Source: Kiritimatiellia bacterium (lineage in GTDB: Bacteria; Verrucomicrobiota; Kiritimatiellia; CAIQIC01; JAGNIJ01). From it: a stretch of DNA of 64,000 nucleotides. Position numbers and translations under genes: made by a program. The stretch spans positions 1-64,000 of the forward strand of contig JAGNIJ010000018.1 in NCBI GenBank assembly GCA_018001225.1, written 5' to 3'. Position 1 is the first letter of the stretch. Every line of letters begins with the position of its first letter. The notes beneath the pieces were generated by a model. That model was not told the origin of the DNA, made no database searches, and saw nothing but the letters and a program-made list of their open reading frames with translations. This document shows positions 17,608-27,904 of the stretch, one piece after another.

Positions 17608-18393
17608 ATGCCCTTACAGGTTTGCGTGCTGGCCAGCGGAAGCTCGGGGAACTGCATCTTCGTGGGATCCGAGCGGACGGGGATCCTCATCGACGCCGGG
17701 TTGAGCGGCAAGGAAACGCTCCGCCGGCTCGACTTGCTGCGGATTGCCCCCGACCGCATCCGGGCGGTGTGCGTCAGCCATGAGCACAACGACCACACGG
17801 CCGGCCTGCGCGCGCTGCAGCGGCGGCACGGCCTGGACCTGTACGCCAACGCCGGGACGATCGAGGCGCTGCGCCGCAACCCGGACCTGAACGACCTGGC
17901 CTGGAAGGTGTTCAGCACGGGCTTCGCGTTCGCGATCGGCGACCTGACCGTCGAGCCGTTTGCGGTGTCCCACGACGCGTACGAGCCCGTGGGCTTCGTC
18001 ATCGCCGCGGGCCGCGAGCGGGTGGGCATCGCCACCGACATCGGCATCGCCACGGGCCTCGTCCGGGAACGGTTGAAGGGCTGCCGGGTGCTGGTGATCG
18101 AATCCAACCACGACGAGCGGATGCTCAAGGAGGCCGAGCGCCCCTGGCACTTGAAACAGCGGATCGCAGGCCGGCAGGGGCACCTGTCCAACGCGTCGGC
18201 GGCGCGGCTGGTCTGCGAACTGACCGGCCCCGAACTCGAACATGTGTTCCTCGTTCACTTGAGCGAGGAATGCAACCGCCAGGACCTGGCCCTGAACACG
18301 GCCCGGCAGATGCTCGACCAGGCCGGCCATGCCCGCATCCGCGTCAGCCTGACCTTCCCCGACCGGATCAGCGACATCTGGTGCGGATCGTGA
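17608..18393 (+). CDS. MBL-fold metallo-hydrolase (YycJ/WalJ-like)
   Basis: 261-aa metallo-beta-lactamase-fold hydrolase. It opens with LASGSSGNC, typical of the YycJ/WalJ group, and has the metal motif SHEHNDHTAGL (His58, His60, Asp62, His63) plus later SHDAYEPVGF and an IATDIG Asp. YycJ-like proteins are two-metal nucleases or phosphodiesterases, reported to act in DNA repair or wall-related processes. The ATG at 17608 has GGGAG upstream. The TGA overlaps a GTG start of the next gene (GTGA at 18390-18393), so the two products are probably made together. Confidence 0.88.
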   Translation: MPLQVCVLASGSSGNCIFVGSERTGILIDAGLSGKETLRRLDLLRIAPDRIRAVCVSHEHNDHTAGLRALQRRHGLDLYANAGTIEALRRNPDLNDLAWKVFSTGFAFAIGDLTVEPFAVSHDAYEPVGFVIAAGRERVGIATDIGIATGLVRERLKGCRVLVIESNHDERMLKEAERPWHLKQRIAGRQGHLSNASAARLVCELTGPELEHVFLVHLSEECNRQDLALNTARQMLDQAGHARIRVSLTFPDRISDIWCGS

Positions 18394-19262
18394 CCCCCGC
18401 GGCGAATCCATACCGCGACGCGCTCCGGGGCCTCGAACTGGCCGATCCCGTGCGAGCCTTTTTCGACTGGTGCCGGGAACGGGAGCGCATCCGCGAAAGG
18501 CGCGAGCGCGGAGACCCGCCGCCGTGGAGCGCCGATCCGATCTTCCAGCACGGCCGGTTCCTGAATGTTTTCCGCGAGGACGACCGGGGCTCGCAGGCCG
18601 TCATCCGTTTCGTGCGGCGGGCGGGATCGTCTTTGCCGGAACTCCTGCATGCCCTGTTCTTCGCCCGCTGGTGCAACCGGCACTCGACGCTCGACGCGCT
18701 GGATCCCCGGCTCCTCCGGCAGCCGGAACGGTTGCGGCAATTTCTCCTGCATGAAGCGGCCCAACCGTGGTTCTCGGAAGCCTATCCCGTGGTCGAAGCG
18801 CGCTGGGAAAACCGGACGTACGATCGCCTCGAAGGCTGCATCGAACTGATCCCGCGGGCGCTCGGGTTCCTGGAGTCCTGCGTGCGCGGCGCGGAGGGGC
18901 ACGTCGTCACGGCCGTGCGGCGGATCAACGGGGAATTCCGCATGAGCAACGACTTCCCCATCTTCATGGCCGTCGCGGATATCGCCTGGTTCGAGCCGTC
19001 GCTCATCCGGCCGGACAGCCCGGTCCCGACCGGCATCGGGTCCGCGCCGTTCATGGACATCCTCCAGCGACACCTCGGGCTGCCGGACCACGAAGCGACC
19101 ATGGCGAAGATGATTGAACTCCAGGCCGAATGCTGGCCCGAGGCGCGCCGGAAATTCACGCCCATCGACGTCGAGTACCTGTGCTGCGAGTGCCGAAAGT
19201 ACTACAGCTATGTCAACGGCACCAAGCGGTTCGAGGGGCGGAACCTGTTTGTGCCGTCCTGA
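18390..19262 (+). CDS. Putative DNA base hypermodification protein (HMUDK/aGPT-pyrophosphorylase-like)
   Basis: 290-aa protein resembling the helical family annotated as 'putative DNA base hypermodification protein' and linked to phage 5-hydroxymethyluracil kinase and alpha-glutamyl/putrescinyl-thymine pyrophosphorylases. The diagnostic N-terminal block spans residues 27-69: W-C-R-E-R..., then PPPWSADPIFQ, then GRFLNVFREDDRGSQ. The C-terminal block DVEYLCCECRKYY (from ~260) matches the family's DVEh-LCE-DKY signature, with Cys in place of the usual Phe-Asp. GTG at 18390 overlaps the MBL stop (GTGA); longer readings only extend into that gene. Recognition is from memory of family motifs. No phage genes are nearby, so a host role (repair, defence or unknown) is possible. 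Confidence 0.65.
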   Translation: MTPAANPYRDALRGLELADPVRAFFDWCRERERIRERRERGDPPPWSADPIFQHGRFLNVFREDDRGSQAVIRFVRRAGSSLPELLHALFFARWCNRHSTLDALDPRLLRQPERLRQFLLHEAAQPWFSEAYPVVEARWENRTYDRLEGCIELIPRALGFLESCVRGAEGHVVTAVRRINGEFRMSNDFPIFMAVADIAWFEPSLIRPDSPVPTGIGSAPFMDILQRHLGLPDHEATMAKMIELQAECWPEARRKFTPIDVEYLCCECRKYYSYVNGTKRFEGRNLFVPS

Positions 19263-19263
19263 T

Positions 19264-19287
19264 GCGCCGCGGGGGCGCGGCGCCTCC
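19264..19287 (+). terminator. GC-rich hairpin immediately after the stop codon
   Basis: GCGCCGCG-GGGG-CGCGGCGC then CTCC begins one base after the stop at 19262. The stem is a perfect 8 bp. It is the same 24-nt unit as at 10173-10150 (minus) apart from one loop base. It sits between convergent genes with 35 bp separating their stops. No T-tract. Confidence 0.5.
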
Positions 19288-19297
19288 GACTTCCAGG

Positions 19298-20230
19298 CTA
19301 TGGAGACGGGACAGGCAATTCGGCGCGCACGCCGAGGCACAACCCCTGCCCCAGCACCTGCCGCGCAACGTCCTCCCAGATTTCGCGGGCGGCCGCCGCG
19401 GTTGGCATCGGATTCAGCCGCTGGCCCTGGGTCAGGTTGTCGGTAATGATGCCCGGCCGGCGGAGGATCGGCCGCGCGAATCCCGCTTCGGCTTCAGCCT
19501 GATGCGGGCGGCAGGGAAAGAAACTGTACATCCCCTCGTACGGCCGGTCGAACGTCGCGCCGATGTAGAGCCGGAAGGTCTGCGAAGGCGTCAGGTCCCG
19601 CACTTTCATCTCGTAGGCGATGGGCTCGAGGGTCGAGTGGAAGTATTCCGGCGGCACGACGTCCTTCAGCCGCTCGCGGTAGTTGGAGAGGCTCCAATCC
19701 ACGTAGTCGGCGACGACGAAGACCGTGTCGACCACGAACCGGTCGCGCCCGCGGCCGGAGCCGAAGAGGATGACCGAACCGCGGGCCAGCCGCTGGAGCG
19801 CGGTCGGGCCGCGCCGGTTGTTCTGCTTGCAGATGCTGTAGAAGAACCGGTCGCCGAAGATGAAGGGATCGGTATTCATCAGCGGCGGGTCGTGCGGATA
19901 GAAGGCGACCGGCGCGGGGGCGAACAGGAAGCGCGGCTCGTCGCGGCCCGCGGGCTCAAACCGCTTCACGAGCCGTGTCGGCGGCTCGTATTCGCCCCAG
20001 AATACAAGGTCCGCGGATTCCGGCTGGCCCCCCAGCGACGCCAGGCAACGGCCGGGCTGGAGCAGGAACTTGCGGCGGTGCGGCTCCGTGTTCCAGGAGC
20101 GGCCTTCCGCCGAATCCGGCTCGTGCTCCGCGCCGGGGTGGATGAACTGGACCACGAAAAGTCGATCTCCCTGCGCGCGCGCCGCGAAGGGCTGAAGGAG
20201 GAGGAGGGCCAGCCATGTCGCCCTATTCAC
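19298..20230 (-). CDS. Conserved hypothetical protein (possible signal peptide)
   Basis: 310-aa protein. Strong blocks are FVVQFIHPGAEH, WNTEPHRRKFLLQPG, LVFWGEYEPPTR, NTDPFIFGDRFFYSICKQ and LARGSVILFGSG. I recall similar unannotated proteins in other bacteria, but no function. The GTG start at 20230 overlaps recJ by 8 nt and adds MNRATWLALLLLQPFAARAQ, which looks like a signal peptide. An alternative GTG at 20155 (AGGGAG 11 nt upstream) starts at VVQFIHPG, where remembered relatives begin, and would give a cytoplasmic protein. Which is used decides the compartment. The gene ends the tgt-yajC-secDF-recJ run. Confidence 0.75.
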   Translation of the reverse strand: MNRATWLALLLLQPFAARAQGDRLFVVQFIHPGAEHEPDSAEGRSWNTEPHRRKFLLQPGRCLASLGGQPESADLVFWGEYEPPTRLVKRFEPAGRDEPRFLFAPAPVAFYPHDPPLMNTDPFIFGDRFFYSICKQNNRRGPTALQRLARGSVILFGSGRGRDRFVVDTVFVVADYVDWSLSNYRERLKDVVPPEYFHSTLEPIAYEMKVRDLTPSQTFRLYIGATFDRPYEGMYSFFPCRPHQAEAEAGFARPILRRPGIITDNLTQGQRLNPMPTAAAAREIWEDVARQVLGQGLCLGVRAELPVPSP

Positions 20231-21932
20231 TGGCCCGGAAATCCTCCAGCTTCAGTTGCAGCGTCTCCCGCCCCATCCAGGAATTCATGTCCAGCGTGAA
20301 GGCGATGTCCATCGGCCCGTCCGGCAGAGGCTGGCCGGCCAGGTTAAACCCGATCGCCTCGCGCTGGGCGCTGCCGGACACCACCCGCAGCTTCAGGTGC
20401 TTGTCCTTCAGGATCCGCGGTTGGCCCAGTACGCGGACACGCGACGCGGCCCAGACCGGGCGCGGGTTGCCGCAGCCAAAGGGACGCAGCGCCTGCAGGT
20501 TCTCAAACAGCCGCTCGTCGGCGTCCGCCAGGTCGATCCAGGAGTCGACTCTCTGCACGGGGCGAAGCCGATCGGGCGGCACGGCATCGGCCACGCGCCG
20601 GCTGAACGCCTCGCGGAGCGCCGCCAGGTTCTTCTCCTCCAGTTCGAGCCCGGCGGCCATGGCGTGACCGCCGAACCGCGCGAGGTGATCCCGGCAGGCC
20701 GCCAGGTTCTCCACCAGGTTGAAGCCCTCGATGCTGCGGCCCGACCCGCGGCCCGTTCCGTCCTCGTTCAGGGTGATCATGAGTACCGGCCGGCCGTAGC
20801 GTCCCACTATTCGCGAGGCGACAATGCCGATGACGCCCGGGTGCCAGCCGCGCCGGGCCAGGACCAGTCCGGCGTGCTTCTCCAGATCCAGCGCGGCCAC
20901 GTCCTGCAGCGCCTCTTCGAGAATATCCGCCTCTATCTTCTGCCGTTCGCGGTTGCCGCGATCCAATTGCCTGGCGAGCGGCTCCGCGGCGCCCGCGTCC
21001 TCCGTCAGCAGCAGTTCCAGCGCGGCCTGCGCGTCGCCGAGCCGGCCGGCGGCATTCAGGCGGGGCCCGATGACAAAACCCAGGTGGTATTCGCCGATCG
21101 CATCCCGTATTTCCGCGGCCTCGATCAGGGCCCGCAGGCCGGTCCACGGGTTGTTGTTCAACTGGCGCAGCCCGTAGTGCACCAGGATCCGGTTCTCTCC
21201 CTGCAGGGGAACCACGTCCGCCACGGTGCCGACCGCCACGAGATCCAGATAGCGAAAGACGAGGCGGGCGTCCGCGCCGGCCCGCGCCGCGAGTGCCCAG
21301 GCCAGCTTGAAGGCCACGCCGACGCCCGCCAACTGCCGCGCCTGTTCGTCGGAGCCCAACTTGGGATTCACGACGGCGGCCGCGGGCGCTACGTCACCGG
21401 AGGGTTCGTGGTGATCCGTCACCACCACGTCCACGCCGCTCTCTGCGGCGGCGCGCACGGCGTCCACGGAGCCGGTGCCGCAATCGACGGTGATCACGAG
21501 CTCGGGATGGTGGGCCTCGAGGCAGCGCCGGAGCGCGTCCACGCCCAGGCCGTACCCCTCCTCCAGGCGCAGCGGCAGGAACGGGACGGCCTCGCCGCCG
21601 AGGCCGCGAAGGAACCGGGTCAGCAAGGCGGCCGCCGTCACGCCATCGGCGTCGTAATCGCCGAAGATGACGATCCGCTCGCGGGCCTTGACGGCCCGCA
21701 GCACCCGCTCCACGGCCCGGCCCATGTCGGGCAAAACGGTCGGGTCGGCCAGATTATCCAACCGGGGATTGAGGAACCGGCGGGCCTCCGCGGGTTCGGC
21801 GAGTCCGCGGGCGGCCAGGACCTCGGCCAGCGGCCGGGGGATGCCCAGAGACGCCGCGAGCGAATCAGCCCGCGGGCCGATCCGCTCGACGGTTTGCCAC
21901 AGCTTGGGCATGCCGGCCCGATGCCGGATCAA
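20223..21932 (-). CDS. recJ: Single-stranded-DNA-specific 5'-3' exonuclease RecJ
   Basis: 569-aa DHH-family exonuclease for recombination and repair. Metal motifs are DYDADG (92-97), VDCGTG (Asp150) and TDHHEP (173-175). DHHA1-type GSGRS and GGHAMAAG motifs follow, then the C-terminal OB domain. The ATG at 21932 overlaps the secDF stop (ATGA); an internal ATG at 21911 (MPKLWQ) is a plausible alternative. Length is typical. Confidence 0.95.
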   Translation of the reverse strand: MIRHRAGMPKLWQTVERIGPRADSLAASLGIPRPLAEVLAARGLAEPAEARRFLNPRLDNLADPTVLPDMGRAVERVLRAVKARERIVIFGDYDADGVTAAALLTRFLRGLGGEAVPFLPLRLEEGYGLGVDALRRCLEAHHPELVITVDCGTGSVDAVRAAAESGVDVVVTDHHEPSGDVAPAAAVVNPKLGSDEQARQLAGVGVAFKLAWALAARAGADARLVFRYLDLVAVGTVADVVPLQGENRILVHYGLRQLNNNPWTGLRALIEAAEIRDAIGEYHLGFVIGPRLNAAGRLGDAQAALELLLTEDAGAAEPLARQLDRGNRERQKIEADILEEALQDVAALDLEKHAGLVLARRGWHPGVIGIVASRIVGRYGRPVLMITLNEDGTGRGSGRSIEGFNLVENLAACRDHLARFGGHAMAAGLELEEKNLAALREAFSRRVADAVPPDRLRPVQRVDSWIDLADADERLFENLQALRPFGCGNPRPVWAASRVRVLGQPRILKDKHLKLRVVSGSAQREAIGFNLAGQPLPDGPMDIAFTLDMNSWMGRETLQLKLEDFRASE

Positions 21933-24418
21933 CCGGCTTTTTTCTCGTCTTCGCGCGGTTTCTCGCGGTGCCAGAGGAGCGCGACCGGCGTGGCGATGAA
22001 CACGGACGAGTAGGTGCCCACCGAGATGCCAATGAACAACACCAGGGCGAAGTCGTTGATCGCGCCGCCGCCGAAGAGCAGCAGGGCCGCCACGCTGATC
22101 AGCGTGGTGCCCGCCGTCAGCATCGTGCGGCTCAAGGTCTGGTTGATGGCCAGGTTCGCGACATCCTTGTACTTCATGCCGCGGTTGAGCCGCAGTTGTT
22201 CGCGGATCCGGTCGAACACCACGATCGTGTCGTTGACCGAGTAGCCGACGATCGTCAGCAGCGCGGCCAGCACCGGCAGGCTCAACTGCCGGCCCAGGAT
22301 CGAGTAGAGGCCCATGGTGATCAGCACGTCGTGGATCAGCGCGACCAGCGCGCCGATGGCGAAGCCGAACTCAAACCGCCAGGAGATGTAGATGATCATC
22401 CCGAGGAAGGACCAGAGCAGGGCCTTGATCCCCTTCTTCTTCAGTTCCAGCCCGATCTGCGGCCCCACGTTATCCTGCTCGAGGACCGAGTACTTGCTGT
22501 CCGCGAAAGCCGTCGTGATCGCGGCGGCGGCCTTTTCGCCGTCCTCGAACGCGACCTTGATGTCCAGGTATTCCGCGCCCATCTCGCCGGTTTCCGCCGT
22601 GATCAGCCGCTGGTACTGGATGAACGGATCCTTGATCCCCGCGTCCGCCAGGACCTTGCGGAGGGCGTCCTCGGGCTGCTTCTGCTCGAACTGGAACGTG
22701 ATCGCGGAACCGCCGGTGAAATCCACGCCGAAGTTGTCCTTACCGCGCCGGACCAAGCCGAACCAAGTGGCAAGGATGACGGCCAGCGAAAGGACGACCG
22801 CGAAGTACCGCTTGCCGACGAAGTCGATCTTCGTGGACTTGAAGAACTGGAGCATCTTCATGGTCCCGATGTCGAACTTCGCGGCGAGCGTGTTGAAGAT
22901 CATGCGGGTGACCACGATGGCCGTGTACATGCTGACCACGATGCCGGCGCTCAAGGTGACCGCGTACCCGCGAACCGGGCCGGAGCCCTGCCAGAACAGG
23001 ATCACGGCGACCAGCAGGGTCGTGATATTCGAGTCCAGGATCGTCCAGAGGGCCTTGTCGTAGCCCGCCGGGATGGCGGCGGCGAAGCGCTTGCCGGCCG
23101 CCTGCTCTTCGCGGATGCGCTCGAAGATCAGCACGTTCGCGTCCACGGCCATGCCCGCGGTCAGGGCGAGGCCGGCGATGCCGGGCAGGGTCAGGGTCGG
23201 CAGGCTGATCGCCCCGCCCCCGCCGAGGCCGCGGCTCTCCAGGATGCTGAAGAATCCTGCCACCAGCCACATGCCGAAGGGCAGGAGGAGCAGGTCGAGC
23301 ACCAGGGCCAGGTCGGCGACGACGCCGAGGCCGAGGTAGTAGATCAGCATGAAGCCGACGACGGCCAGCGAGCCGTAGATCGCCGCGCGCTTGCCGCTGT
23401 CGACCGATTCCCTGCCCAGCGACGGGTCCACGCGGCGCTCCTCCATCACCTTCACGGGGGCCGGCAGCGCGCCCGCGCGCAGCACGATAGACAAGTCCTG
23501 GGCTTCCTTGACGGAGAAAGAGCCCTCGATGACGGCCTCGCCGCCCTGGATGGCGGTTTTGATCCACGGGGCCGAACGCAGCTGGCCGTCGAACACGATC
23601 GCTAGGTAGCGCTTGTTGTCCATGCCCGGATTGCGGGCGCCGCCCGGGGCGTAATCGCCGGTCAGGTTGGCGAATTTCCGCGCACCCTTGGAATCAAACT
23701 TCAACGTCACAATCGGCTGGTTCAGCGGCGGACGGTAGTCCACGCCGGCGCTGCGGAGGTTCTCGCCGGTCAGTTCGACCAGGCGGCTGACGTAGTAGGG
23801 CTGGAACAGCTCCTGGCCCTGGCGGATTTCCTTCATCAGCATGAACTCGTAGTTCGGCTGGGGTTTGAACGCGCGGAGGCGGCTCCGGACGTCGGCCGCC
23901 GTGGTGCCCGGCGCGTCCAGGGAGGTGTCGCGCTTGTAATACTCAACGGATCGCCATTGGCCGTTGGGCATCTGCTCGTCGATGGAGACGATCTTGTATC
24001 CCTCGGGCGCCAGTTCCTGGTCGAAGAGATCCTCGACCAAGTCGTCGTTCTTCGGGTGCACCATGCGGAACTCGAGGAAGGCGGCGCTCTGGATGTTGCG
24101 CACCGCCCGTTCGCGGTCCTCGGGGCCGAGGCCGGGCATCTGGACAACGATGCGGTTGTTGCCGGGCTCGGGATAGATGATCGGCTCCGCGACGCCCATC
24201 GCGTCCACGCGGCCGCGGATGACTTCGAGGGCGCGGGCCTGCGCGTCCGAGATGGCGTCCGGCGCCAGGGTGGTCGTGTCCACCTCGAGCACGAAACTCA
24301 TGCCGCCGCGCAGGTCAAGGCCCAACTTGACCTTATCGCGGAGGGGGGTGACCAGCACCATTGACCAGGCCACGAGCCCGATGAGCACCAACCATTTCCA
24401 GAGCGAATGCTTTTCCAT
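21929..24418 (-). CDS. secDF: SecDF fusion, protein translocase accessory subunits
   Basis: 829-aa fused SecD-SecF. The SecD half has TM1 at ~6-25, GLDLRGG (33-39), a large periplasmic P1 region and TAGMAVDANVLIFERI. The SecF half begins near residue 525, with FGVDFTGGSA near 570 and GYSVNDTIVVFDRIRE late. About 12 TM segments are expected. It uses proton-motive force to pull proteins out of SecYEG. It follows yajC by 41 nt and is coupled to recJ by ATGA. SecD-SecF fusions are scattered across bacteria. Confidence 0.96.
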   Translation of the reverse strand: MEKHSLWKWLVLIGLVAWSMVLVTPLRDKVKLGLDLRGGMSFVLEVDTTTLAPDAISDAQARALEVIRGRVDAMGVAEPIIYPEPGNNRIVVQMPGLGPEDRERAVRNIQSAAFLEFRMVHPKNDDLVEDLFDQELAPEGYKIVSIDEQMPNGQWRSVEYYKRDTSLDAPGTTAADVRSRLRAFKPQPNYEFMLMKEIRQGQELFQPYYVSRLVELTGENLRSAGVDYRPPLNQPIVTLKFDSKGARKFANLTGDYAPGGARNPGMDNKRYLAIVFDGQLRSAPWIKTAIQGGEAVIEGSFSVKEAQDLSIVLRAGALPAPVKVMEERRVDPSLGRESVDSGKRAAIYGSLAVVGFMLIYYLGLGVVADLALVLDLLLLPFGMWLVAGFFSILESRGLGGGGAISLPTLTLPGIAGLALTAGMAVDANVLIFERIREEQAAGKRFAAAIPAGYDKALWTILDSNITTLLVAVILFWQGSGPVRGYAVTLSAGIVVSMYTAIVVTRMIFNTLAAKFDIGTMKMLQFFKSTKIDFVGKRYFAVVLSLAVILATWFGLVRRGKDNFGVDFTGGSAITFQFEQKQPEDALRKVLADAGIKDPFIQYQRLITAETGEMGAEYLDIKVAFEDGEKAAAAITTAFADSKYSVLEQDNVGPQIGLELKKKGIKALLWSFLGMIIYISWRFEFGFAIGALVALIHDVLITMGLYSILGRQLSLPVLAALLTIVGYSVNDTIVVFDRIREQLRLNRGMKYKDVANLAINQTLSRTMLTAGTTLISVAALLLFGGGAINDFALVLFIGISVGTYSSVFIATPVALLWHREKPREDEKKAG

Positions 24419-24459
24419 GTTTCCGAATCCTCTTTCGCGCCAACGCGTTGCAACTTACG

Positions 24460-24819
24460 TCATTTCCGGGCGGGACCGTCCTCGGGCACTTCGCCTTTTT
24501 CCAGCACCTGCGTGACCGCCCCGCGGACGACCTCGAGCTTCACGCCCTCGTCGACCTTGATCGTGAAGGTCTTCTCCTTGGCGTTCGTGACGATGCCCAG
24601 GAGGCCGCCGCAGAACACGACGCGGTCGCCGCTCTTGATCTGCGACAGGAGGGCGCGGCGCTCCTTCTCGCGCCGCTGCTGGGGGCGGATGAGCATGAAG
24701 TAGAAGATCACCAGCATCAGGCCCAGCCACCCGATCATGAACACCGGCGACTGCTGCTGCTGTCCCCCGGCCCCGCCGGGCGCCGGCGCCATGGCCAGCC
24801 ACGTCATCATAAAGTCCAT
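24460..24819 (-). CDS. yajC: Preprotein translocase subunit YajC
   Basis: 119-aa single-TM protein. The N-terminus is Gly/Gln-rich, the TM lies at ~25-44, followed by the conserved IRPQQRREKERRALL and IKSGDRVVFCGGLLGIV. It associates with SecDF. It starts 12 nt after the tgt stop and lies upstream of secDF, the canonical order. Confidence 0.95.
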   Translation of the reverse strand: MDFMMTWLAMAPAPGGAGGQQQQSPVFMIGWLGLMLVIFYFMLIRPQQRREKERRALLSQIKSGDRVVFCGGLLGIVTNAKEKTFTIKVDEGVKLEVVRGAVTQVLEKGEVPEDGPARK

Positions 24820-24831
24820 TTTTTTCGCTCC

Positions 24832-26040
<1,209 letters not shown>

Positions 26041-26043
<3 letters not shown>

Positions 26044-26814
26044 CTTCCGAAACGGATCCGGCACCGCCGCCAAAAGCGTCCGGGTATACTCATGCGACGG
26101 GCTTTCGTAAAGCCGATCCGTCGGGGCGGACTCGACGATCCGGCCCTCGCGCATCACCAAGACCCGGTCGGCGATGCTGCGGACGACGGCCAGATCGTGA
26201 GATATAAAGAGGTACGCCAGCCCCAGTTTCTCCTTCAACTCGATCAGCAAACGCAGGATTTGCGCCTGCACGGACACGTCGAGCGCCGAGAGCGCCTCGT
26301 CCGCCACCAGGAAACCCGGTTCGACGGCCAGGGCCCGGGCGATGGCCACGCGCTGACGCTGGCCCCCGCTGAACTCATGCGGGTATCGGCCCGCCGAGGA
26401 GGCCGGCAACCCGACCAGGTCCAGCAACTCGGCCACCCGCGCGGCCCGGTCGCCCGCCCACCGGTGGACGATCAGCACTTCTTCGATCGCCCGGCCCACC
26501 GTGATCCTCGGGTTAAGCGAGCCATACGGGTCCTGAAATAGAATCTGCGCCCGCTTCCGGAATGATTTCAGCGCGGGCCCTTCGAGCCCAGCGACATCGA
26601 CGCCCTCAAAAATGACGCGGCCGGAATATATGGGTTCCAAGCGGAGCAGGGCCCGGCCCAGCGAACTCTTGCCGCTTCCGCTCTCGCCCACCAGCCCCAC
26701 CGTCTCGCCGCGCCCGATGGCGAAGCTGACCTCATCGACCGCGCGGACGATCTCCTTTCCGCGCCGGTACTGCACGCGCAGTTCGCTCACCTCGCACAGC
26801 GGGACCGGCTTCAT
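26041..26814 (-). CDS. Oligopeptide ABC transporter ATP-binding protein (OppF/DppF-like)
   Basis: 257-aa ABC ATPase. Walker A is GESGSGKS (43-50), the signature is FSGGQRQR (148 on) and Walker B is FLVADE (168-173). The ATG at 26814 overlaps the stop of the partner ATPase gene (ATGA). It lacks the long C-terminal oligo_HPY extension. No permease or solute-binding gene lies next to it, so the membrane part must be encoded elsewhere. Confidence 0.88.
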
Positions 26815-27785
26815 GCGTCCCTCCAGAAATGGCAGGCCACCGCGCGTCCCGCGCCGGCCTCCTCGTCCGCGGGCATCCGCTCGCGGCACACGGCCTGCGC
26901 GCGCGGACAGCGGGGATGGAACCGGCAGCCCGTGGGCCAGTCCGACGGGTCCGGCACGGAGCCCGCGATGCCCGACACCCGCGCCCGGCTCCCGGTCAGC
27001 CTGGGCACGGCGTCCAGCAGCGCCCGCGTGTACGGATGCGCCGGATGATCCAGCACCTCGCGCACCGGGCCGGACTCCACGAGGCGGCCGGCGTACATGA
27101 CGTAGACCCGCCGGGCGATCCGGGCGACGATGCCCAGGTTGTGCGTGATCAGCAGGACCGCCATGCCCAGTTCCGCCTGGAGCCGCGCGAGCAAGTCCAT
27201 GAGCTCCGCCTGGATGGTCACGTCCAGCGCGGTCGTCGGCTCGTCGGCCACGAGAAGCTTCGGCCGACAGGCCAACGCCATGGCGATCATCACGCGCTGC
27301 TGCATGCCGCCGCTCAACTGGTGGGGATAGGCCTTGATCAGCGCCGCCGGATCGGGCAGCCCGACTTTGCCCAGGAGCGCCACGGCCGCGGCTGGCGCAT
27401 CCTCGTGGTGCCGATGCAGCCGGATAGCCTCCATCACCTGCGCGCCCACCGTGAACAGGGGATTGAGCGCGTCGGCCGGCTCCTGGAAGACGTAGGCGAT
27501 CTCGCGCCCGCGCACCCCGCGCAGGCCGGCGGAGGGCTGCTGCAGCAGGTCCTCCCCCGCGTACCGGATCTGGCCGCCCGCGTACCAGCCCGGCGGCTCG
27601 GGCACGAGCCGGGCCAGCGACAGCGCCGTGACGGATTTTCCGCAGCCGCTTTCGCCGACCAGCGCGACCGTTTCGCCGGCGCCGACCTGGAACGAGACGC
27701 CGTCCACGGCGCGGGCCGGCCGCGCGGCCGGCCCGAAGCAGACGCGCAGGTCGCGCACTTCCAACAATGGTTCTAACGTGGTCAT
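26811..27785 (-). CDS. Oligopeptide ABC transporter ATP-binding protein (OppD/DppD-like)
   Basis: 324-aa ABC ATPase. Walker A is GESGCGKS (44-51), the signature is LSGGMQQR and Walker B is LLVADEP. The C-terminal extension with [16 protein letters not shown] is typical of the OppD/DppD group. It pairs with the following OppF-like ATPase by ATGA. It would power uptake of peptides or other small solutes through permeases not in this window. The start at 27785 (MTTLEP) fits family N-termini. Confidence 0.88.
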   Translation of the reverse strand: MTTLEPLLEVRDLRVCFGPAARPARAVDGVSFQVGAGETVALVGESGCGKSVTALSLARLVPEPPGWYAGGQIRYAGEDLLQQPSAGLRGVRGREIAYVFQEPADALNPLFTVGAQVMEAIRLHRHHEDAPAAAVALLGKVGLPDPAALIKAYPHQLSGGMQQRVMIAMALACRPKLLVADEPTTALDVTIQAELMDLLARLQAELGMAVLLITHNLGIVARIARRVYVMYAGRLVESGPVREVLDHPAHPYTRALLDAVPRLTGSRARVSGIAGSVPDPSDWPTGCRFHPRCPRAQAVCRERMPADEEAGAGRAVACHFWRDA

Positions 27786-27861
27786 GCCGGTATTTCGACA
27801 GGCGGGTAATCTAGGCGCTCGCCCGCGCTTCAACCAGTTTTTTCAGAGCGCGACAGCATCG

Positions 27862-27890
27862 TTGACACGCTCCTACGGCTCCCGTATGAA
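27862..27890 (+). promoter_or_regulatory. Sigma-70-type promoter candidate for the pyruvyl-transferase-like gene
   Basis: TTGACA (27862-27867), 17-nt spacer, TATGAA (27885-27890). The predicted start near 27897 leaves only about 8 nt before the ATG at 27905, and the AAGGAG at 27889-27894 would lie upstream of it. Either the leader is very short or the true promoter lies elsewhere. Confidence 0.45.
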
Positions 27891-27904
27891 GGAGCGACCA
27901 TTCC

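Noticed and set aside
18390..19262. Prophage remnant around the hypermodification-like gene
   Set aside because: Neighbours are housekeeping genes (recJ, secDF), no integrase, structural genes or att-like repeats.
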